Below, in pieces: positions 61,228 to 64,000 of a stretch of DNA of 64,000 nucleotides (its first letter is position 1; every line of letters starts with the position of its first letter). Below the pieces are notes generated by a model, which saw only the letters and a program-made list of their open reading frames with translations, was not told the origin of the DNA and made no database searches. Origin of the DNA: Rubrolithibacter danxiaensis (GTDB lineage Bacteria > Bacteroidota > Bacteroidia > Sphingobacteriales > Sphingobacteriaceae). Both the position numbers and the translations under genes were made by a program. The stretch spans positions 124,001 to 188,000 of the forward strand of contig NZ_JBKOPS010000002.1 of NCBI RefSeq assembly GCF_047272945.1, given 5' to 3'.

Positions 61228-62442
61228 ATGATGAATGAACTATCGGACATTGCAAAGCAAGCGTTAATGCAGCCGCAGGAGGCAATGCTCGAAACAAGAA
61301 CAAGGAAAAACAGCCTTTATATAGGAATCCCCAAAGAAACATCTTACCAGGAAAAAAGAATACCTCTCACTCCTTTGTCGGTAGCGGTGCTGGTAAACAA
61401 CGGCCATGAAGTAGTTATTGAAGCCGGAGCCGGAAACGCAGCAAACTTTCTCGATCATCATTATAGTGAACAGGGAGCCAAGATTGTTTATGATAAAAAG
61501 GAAATTTATAAAGCTGATCTCATTGTAAAAATTGCACCGCCGACTTCAGATGAAATTGGTATGATGAAACACGGCCAGGTTCTGTTTTCAACATTGCAAA
61601 TGGGTACTTTATCAAAAGAATGCCTTTTGTCTTTAATGAAGAAGAAAATTACTGCTTTGTCTTATGAATACTTACGTGATGAAGGAAACATTCTGACCGT
61701 TGTAAGAGCAATGAGTGAAATTGTAGGAGCAACATCCATTCTTATTGCGGCAGAATATTTAAGTAACGTATTTAACGGCAAAGGACTTATGTTGGGAGGA
61801 ATTACCGGAGTGCCGCCGACAGAAATTGTGATCTTAGGAGCAGGTACTGTTGGCGAATATGCTGCCCGAACGGCCATTGCGCTTGGTGCCGAAGTTAAAG
61901 TTTTTGACAGTTCCATTTATAAGCTGCGCCGTTTGCAAAATAACATTGGCAGCCGGGTTTTTACTTCGGTTATTCAACCTATTGTTTTGCAAAAAGCAGT
62001 AACTACCTGCGATGTTGTTATTGGAGCAGTGCGTGCTAATAATGGCCGCAGCCCGTGTATGGTAACAGAAGAAACGGTAAGCAGAATGAAACCAAATTCC
62101 GTTGTTATTGATGTAAGTATTGATCAGGGCGGATGTTTTGAAACATCGAGGGTAACCAATCACGATGAACCGGTTTTTAGAAAGTATGATGTAATCCATT
62201 ATTGTGTTCCGAATATAGCATCGCGGGTTGCCCGCACTGCAACTTATGCCTTAACTAATATTTTCACGCCCATTTTGTTAGATATTGGCGAAATGGGAGG
62301 AATCATGAACGTAATATGGGAAAAGCCGGGAGTGAGGAACGCAATTTATCTTTACCAGGGGCATGTAACGAATAAAGATCTTGCCGAGCGCTTTAATATT
62401 CCTCCTAAAGATCTTGACCTGCTTATCATCTCAAAAAGATAG
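61228..62442 (+). CDS. ald: Alanine dehydrogenase
   Basis: NAD-dependent reversible deamination of L-alanine to pyruvate. The 404-residue protein has the N-terminal block IGIPKETSYQEKRIPLTPLSVAVLVNNGHEVVIEAGAG, the substrate region LFSTLQMG and the Rossmann signature IVILGAGTVGEYAARTAIALGAEVKVFDSS near residue 208. VIDVSIDQGGCFETS and HYCVPNIASRVARTATYALTN follow. It is about 30 residues longer than the classical enzyme at the N-terminus, a difference I recall for Bacteroidota relatives. The start is the first ATG of MMNELSD. Confidence 0.88.
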   Translation: MMNELSDIAKQALMQPQEAMLETRTRKNSLYIGIPKETSYQEKRIPLTPLSVAVLVNNGHEVVIEAGAGNAANFLDHHYSEQGAKIVYDKKEIYKADLIVKIAPPTSDEIGMMKHGQVLFSTLQMGTLSKECLLSLMKKKITALSYEYLRDEGNILTVVRAMSEIVGATSILIAAEYLSNVFNGKGLMLGGITGVPPTEIVILGAGTVGEYAARTAIALGAEVKVFDSSIYKLRRLQNNIGSRVFTSVIQPIVLQKAVTTCDVVIGAVRANNGRSPCMVTEETVSRMKPNSVVIDVSIDQGGCFETSRVTNHDEPVFRKYDVIHYCVPNIASRVARTATYALTNIFTPILLDIGEMGGIMNVIWEKPGVRNAIYLYQGHVTNKDLAERFNIPPKDLDLLIISKR

Positions 62443-62521
62443 CTAAAGTTTAAAGTTTTACGATTTGTTAAAACATTAATTTTAAGTTGTTCTTTATCCT
62501 TAGAACAATTAGAATTAGTAA

Positions 62522-63466
62522 ATGAACCTGAAAAATTTCTTCAGGAAAGCCTGGAAATTGATTTCCTGCACTTTTAAAGCCTTCTCAGAAGATCGGGCAA
62601 TGAAGATGAGTGCATCGTTGGCTTATTACACGATTTTTTCGCTGGCTCCGCTTCTAATTATGATTATTTCCATAACCAGTTTAATTTACGGTCAGGATAC
62701 CAATCAGAAGATTTTTCAGGAAATTAACGGTTTTGTAGGTAGTGATGCAGCCTTCCAGATTCAGTCTACGATACAGAAAGTCAGCAGGTCTGGCCATTCA
62801 ACCACTGCAGCTATTATTGGAGCGATAACGCTTTTTCTTGGCTCAACAGGAGTTTTTATCCAGATACAGGATTCTATCAATTCCATCTGGCGAGTTCGTG
62901 CAAAACCTAAAAAAGGCTGGCAGAGATTAATATTAAACAGGCTAATTTCATTTTCAATGGTACTGGGTTTAGGATTTCTTCTTATCGTATCGCTAATAAT
63001 TAACGGATTGGTTATTGCTTTGAGCGATAAGCTAAGCCATTACTTTCCTGATGTAACTATTCTCCTGGTAAATGTTTTTAATGTGCTTATAACTTTTATT
63101 ATTATTTCTGTTCTTTTTGCCATCATCTTTAAATTTCTTCCGGATGCAGAAATCGAATGGAAAGTGGTGGCTATAGGAGCTATAACAACTGCTTTACTTT
63201 TTATGCTGGGCCGGTTTCTTATCGGGCTTTATATAAATAAAGTAGGGCCAGGCTCGGCCTACGGTGCTGCAGGATCAATAATCGTAATACTTACCTGGGT
63301 TTACTACTCTGCAGCTATACTATTTTTTGGGGCCGAATTTACTCAGGTTTATGCAGAGCAAAATGGATATAAAATTAAGCCCTCTGCCTACGCCGTTTAC
63401 ATTATACAGAAAGAAGAAGAGCAGGAAGTGGACGTTCTGCCCTCAAAACATGAGGAAGAAAAATGA
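62522..63466 (+). CDS. YihY/virulence factor BrkB family membrane protein
   Basis: A 314-residue inner-membrane protein with six membrane helices, near residues 30-55, 95-118, 140-165, 180-205, 215-235 and 245-270. The family block MKMSASLAYYTIFSLAPLLIMII starts the first helix, and KVGPGSAYGAAGSIIVILTWVYYSAAILFFGAEFTQ closes the last. Earlier annotation as ribonuclease BN is wrong for the family. The function is unknown. The C-terminal tail is acidic. It is convergent with the aminopeptidase gene, whose end is 10 bases away. Confidence 0.9.
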   Translation: MNLKNFFRKAWKLISCTFKAFSEDRAMKMSASLAYYTIFSLAPLLIMIISITSLIYGQDTNQKIFQEINGFVGSDAAFQIQSTIQKVSRSGHSTTAAIIGAITLFLGSTGVFIQIQDSINSIWRVRAKPKKGWQRLILNRLISFSMVLGLGFLLIVSLIINGLVIALSDKLSHYFPDVTILLVNVFNVLITFIIISVLFAIIFKFLPDAEIEWKVVAIGAITTALLFMLGRFLIGLYINKVGPGSAYGAAGSIIVILTWVYYSAAILFFGAEFTQVYAEQNGYKIKPSAYAVYIIQKEEEQEVDVLPSKHEEEK

Positions 63467-63476
63467 GTGATTCCTC

Positions 63477-64000
63477 TTATTTCTTATCCAGATACAAAAT
63501 CTGGTCAATAGTATTCGATGCTACCGAATGATAATTAGGCTCTGCTACTGAATACACTTCACGTGCCCATGCTTTACCTTCCGGAGTTTTTACCAGTTCT
63601 TTGTAAATCGGAACCAGAAACTTTCTTCGTCCTACAGAAATAAGGAATTGCTTTATATATGGATAAGCGGTTTTGTAGTTGTTTTTGATGGCTGTAACAT
63701 ACCAGGCGCTTTGTATTTCGGCATTTCCAGACTGAGTGAAGTTAAATTCTTTATCAAGGGCAGCCATATCAGTAGTTGCTAAGTGTTCAGGAAGATGGCT
63801 GATAAAATACAGTTTCTCGTTGGTCGACTTTATTTTTTCATTTAATCCTGTTAGGGATTTGGTTTGTTTATAAGAAGTTAGCAGACTATCTATCTCTGTA
63901 AAGGCAAGTGAACTTACAGGAGATAAATTAGAAGGCATCCCCGGCTCGTAAACCCAAGCCTTGGCGTTTATTTTGCCTGTTAAAGTGCGGTTAGACTTTA
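63477..64000 (-). CDS. M1 family aminopeptidase, C-terminal part (cut by window edge)
   Basis: The last 174 residues of a larger protein read in from base 64000 without a break. AWVYEPGMPSN near the visible start is the linker block that precedes the leukotriene A4 hydrolase-type C-terminal domain. The remainder (IDSLLTSYKQTKSLT, YPYIKQFLISVGRRKFLVPIYKELV, GKAWAREVYSVAEPNYHSVASNTID) matches that helical armadillo-like domain. The catalytic HExxH zinc site lies outside the window, so activity cannot be judged. The inner Met at 63938 is not the start. Confidence 0.85.
   Translation of the reverse strand, partial: KSNRTLTGKINAKAWVYEPGMPSNLSPVSSLAFTEIDSLLTSYKQTKSLTGLNEKIKSTNEKLYFISHLPEHLATTDMAALDKEFNFTQSGNAEIQSAWYVTAIKNNYKTAYPYIKQFLISVGRRKFLVPIYKELVKTPEGKAWAREVYSVAEPNYHSVASNTIDQILYLDKK

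Noticed and set aside
1..64000. tRNA, rRNA, CRISPR array, prophage or insertion sequence
   Set aside because: I looked in the gaps between genes for tRNA T-loop patterns, regularly spaced repeats, integrases and transposase fragments and found none I could support.

Overview
The window looks like chromosomal DNA of a Bacteroidota bacterium, most likely of the Sphingobacteriales/Cytophagales side; I cannot fix the genus. The reasons are the fused lpxC-fabZ gene, porX (type IX secretion regulator), TonB receptors with N-terminal CarboxypepD_reg-like domains, a hybrid sensor with a two-component-regulator propeller, DUF3127, a GNAT-nitrilase fusion, AT-rich DNA, weak Shine-Dalgarno signals, and several promoters of the Bacteroidota type (-7 TAnnTTTG). 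No tRNA, rRNA, CRISPR array, prophage or intact insertion sequence was seen.

Layout. 1-7.5 kb, mostly minus strand: the 5' part of aroE, a phosphosulfolactate synthase, a TPR protein, an OmpR-type two-component pair, an AI-2E family exporter and a small SSB-like DUF3127 protein; then an rRNA methyltransferase on plus. 8.7-13.5 kb: a four-gene plus-strand module (Cys-motif small protein, TonB receptor, Cys/His/Met-rich beta-propeller lipoprotein, small lipoprotein) behind an Fnr-like palindrome and a good promoter. I read it as a metal uptake system, possibly for copper. 13.5-20.3 kb: hisS, a pair of paralogous secreted proteins, then a siderophore-type TonB receptor and PepSY membrane protein whose promoter lies between two 21-bp palindromes. 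20.3-32.9 kb: low-molecular-weight phosphatase, S1/P1 nuclease, fumC, serine hydrolase, a frameshifted response regulator, ybaB, a UPF0173 hydrolase, glgC-glgA, polA and tag.

33-46.5 kb: GNAT-nitrilase fusion, PAS/GAF histidine kinase, AhpD-like protein, alkyltransferase-like protein, trmB, fcl, a small envelope operon (YtxH, YqjE-like, hypothetical), a second AI-2E exporter, an NtrC-type regulator, a crotonase, a free-standing B12-binding domain and glnS. 46.5-49.4 kb is a decaying island: intact cysC followed by wrecks of a sulfotransferase and an Asp/Asn beta-hydroxylase (minus) and of a PorP/SprF gene (plus), carrying many frameshifts and two nonsense codons. 49.6-63.9 kb: a 1413-residue hybrid sensor kinase, the lipid A operon (lpxD, lpxC-fabZ, lpxA, ABC ATPase), an HD phosphohydrolase, porX, tsaE, alanine dehydrogenase, a BrkB-family protein and the 3' end of an M1 aminopeptidase gene.

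Most of the window is ordinary housekeeping DNA. The parts most worth a second look are the 8.85-13.4 kb putative metal module with its Fnr-like site, the twin-palindrome operator at 16.6 kb, the eroded sulfation/hydroxylation island at 47-49 kb, the frameshifted response regulator at 25.3 kb, and related small insertions inside hisS.
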